From Noviherbaspirillum sp. Root189 (lineage in GTDB: Bacteria > Pseudomonadota > Gammaproteobacteria > Burkholderiales > Burkholderiaceae_D): a DNA stretch of 64,000 nucleotides. The position numbers and the translations under genes were made by a program. The notes below the pieces were generated by a model, which saw only the letters and a list, made by a program, of their open reading frames with translations, was not told where the DNA came from and did no database searches. Where the stretch lies: assembly GCF_001428545.1 (NCBI RefSeq), contig NZ_LMHZ01000011.1:49558-113557 (forward strand). The letters run 5' to 3'. Each line of letters starts with the position of its first letter. The first letter of the stretch is position 1. Positions 63,744 through 64,000 of the stretch are shown in pieces.

Positions 63744-64000
63744 TCTTTACCGATGTAAAGATGGCGATATTAACGGGATTGTGCTTCATCTGGCGAGTCC
63801 ATTGCCCTTGGCAAGCCAAGGCCTTATAGAGACTGGAACCCGCTACTAATATGTCCACCGGTACGATTTACAACCGGGATGCACATCGACGTAACGTAAC
63901 ATATATGGACTCCCTCCAAAGTACAAGAGACTGACCGACGGGAATGACATTAGGGAGAAGCCTGCAGTCGTATATCCGGCATCTAATGTGGACTCTGTCG
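63744..64000. other. Non-coding right end of the window
   Basis: 257 bp with no supportable gene and visibly lower GC than the window. A small inverted repeat ATCTTTA / TAAAGAT occurs at its left edge (63743-63762), next to the point where the ALDH similarity stops. Nothing else is recognised. Confidence 0.5.

Overview
The window is bacterial, GC-rich and densely coded. Its gene content fits a soil or water betaproteobacterium in the Burkholderiales, most likely the Oxalobacteraceae. That placement rests on family resemblance of the proteins (extended GlgE, TreS-maltokinase fusion, LivK-type binding proteins, DHA2/HlyD/NodT efflux operon); no rRNA or tRNA gene is present to confirm it. I see no CRISPR array, prophage, plasmid gene or insertion sequence.

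Left part (1-16.3 kb): a glycogen/trehalose/alpha-glucan block. A minus-strand operon runs glgE > treS-maltokinase > glgB > glgX, the last cut by the window edge. Together these would turn trehalose into maltose, maltose-1-phosphate, linear alpha-glucan and branched glucan, and then debranch it. A GH13 alpha-glucosidase is divergent from glgE. A sugar-nucleotidyltransferase and glgA follow. Immediately downstream of glgA lies a frameshifted relic of a second glgX C-terminus.

Middle part (16.6-32.8 kb): a LivK-type binding protein sits 3 bp upstream of a hybrid histidine kinase and looks like its sensor partner. Then come a UvrD-like helicase, an exported alpha/beta hydrolase, an iron-type alcohol dehydrogenase, a small GNAT protein, and an APC permease paired with a methyltransferase that carries a signal sequence. 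A complete drug-efflux operon follows (TetR, DHA2 pump, HlyD adaptor, NodT outer-membrane factor), with two palindromic operators at the TetR promoter.

Right part (33-64 kb): mostly single genes and short operons. They include a soluble histidine kinase, Bcr/CflA MFS plus MOSC, a thioesterase, an AsmA-like protein, an orphan LivK protein, a class C beta-lactamase, ArfB, GFA, a pyruvyltransferase, a GlxA-type regulator, and a CadC-like TPR regulator divergent from an NmrA/AhpD/cupin operon. Two LysR regulators (one divergent from an SDR), an Lrp/LysE pair, a VanY-like peptidase, a DMT exporter, phosphatidylserine decarboxylase, an M20 peptidase, HD and HAD hydrolases and DUF1232/DUF2243 membrane proteins complete it. 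At the right end is an aldehyde dehydrogenase remnant with an apparent internal deletion, followed by non-coding sequence.

The most notable observations are the degenerate GH13 domain fused in front of GlgE, the two gene relics (glgX and ALDH), the binding-protein/kinase pair, the TetR operator pair over an apparently leaderless promoter, the secreted methyltransferase, and at least five imperfect 9-bp tandem repeats at gene ends. Nothing here clearly amounts to a wholly new multi-gene system.
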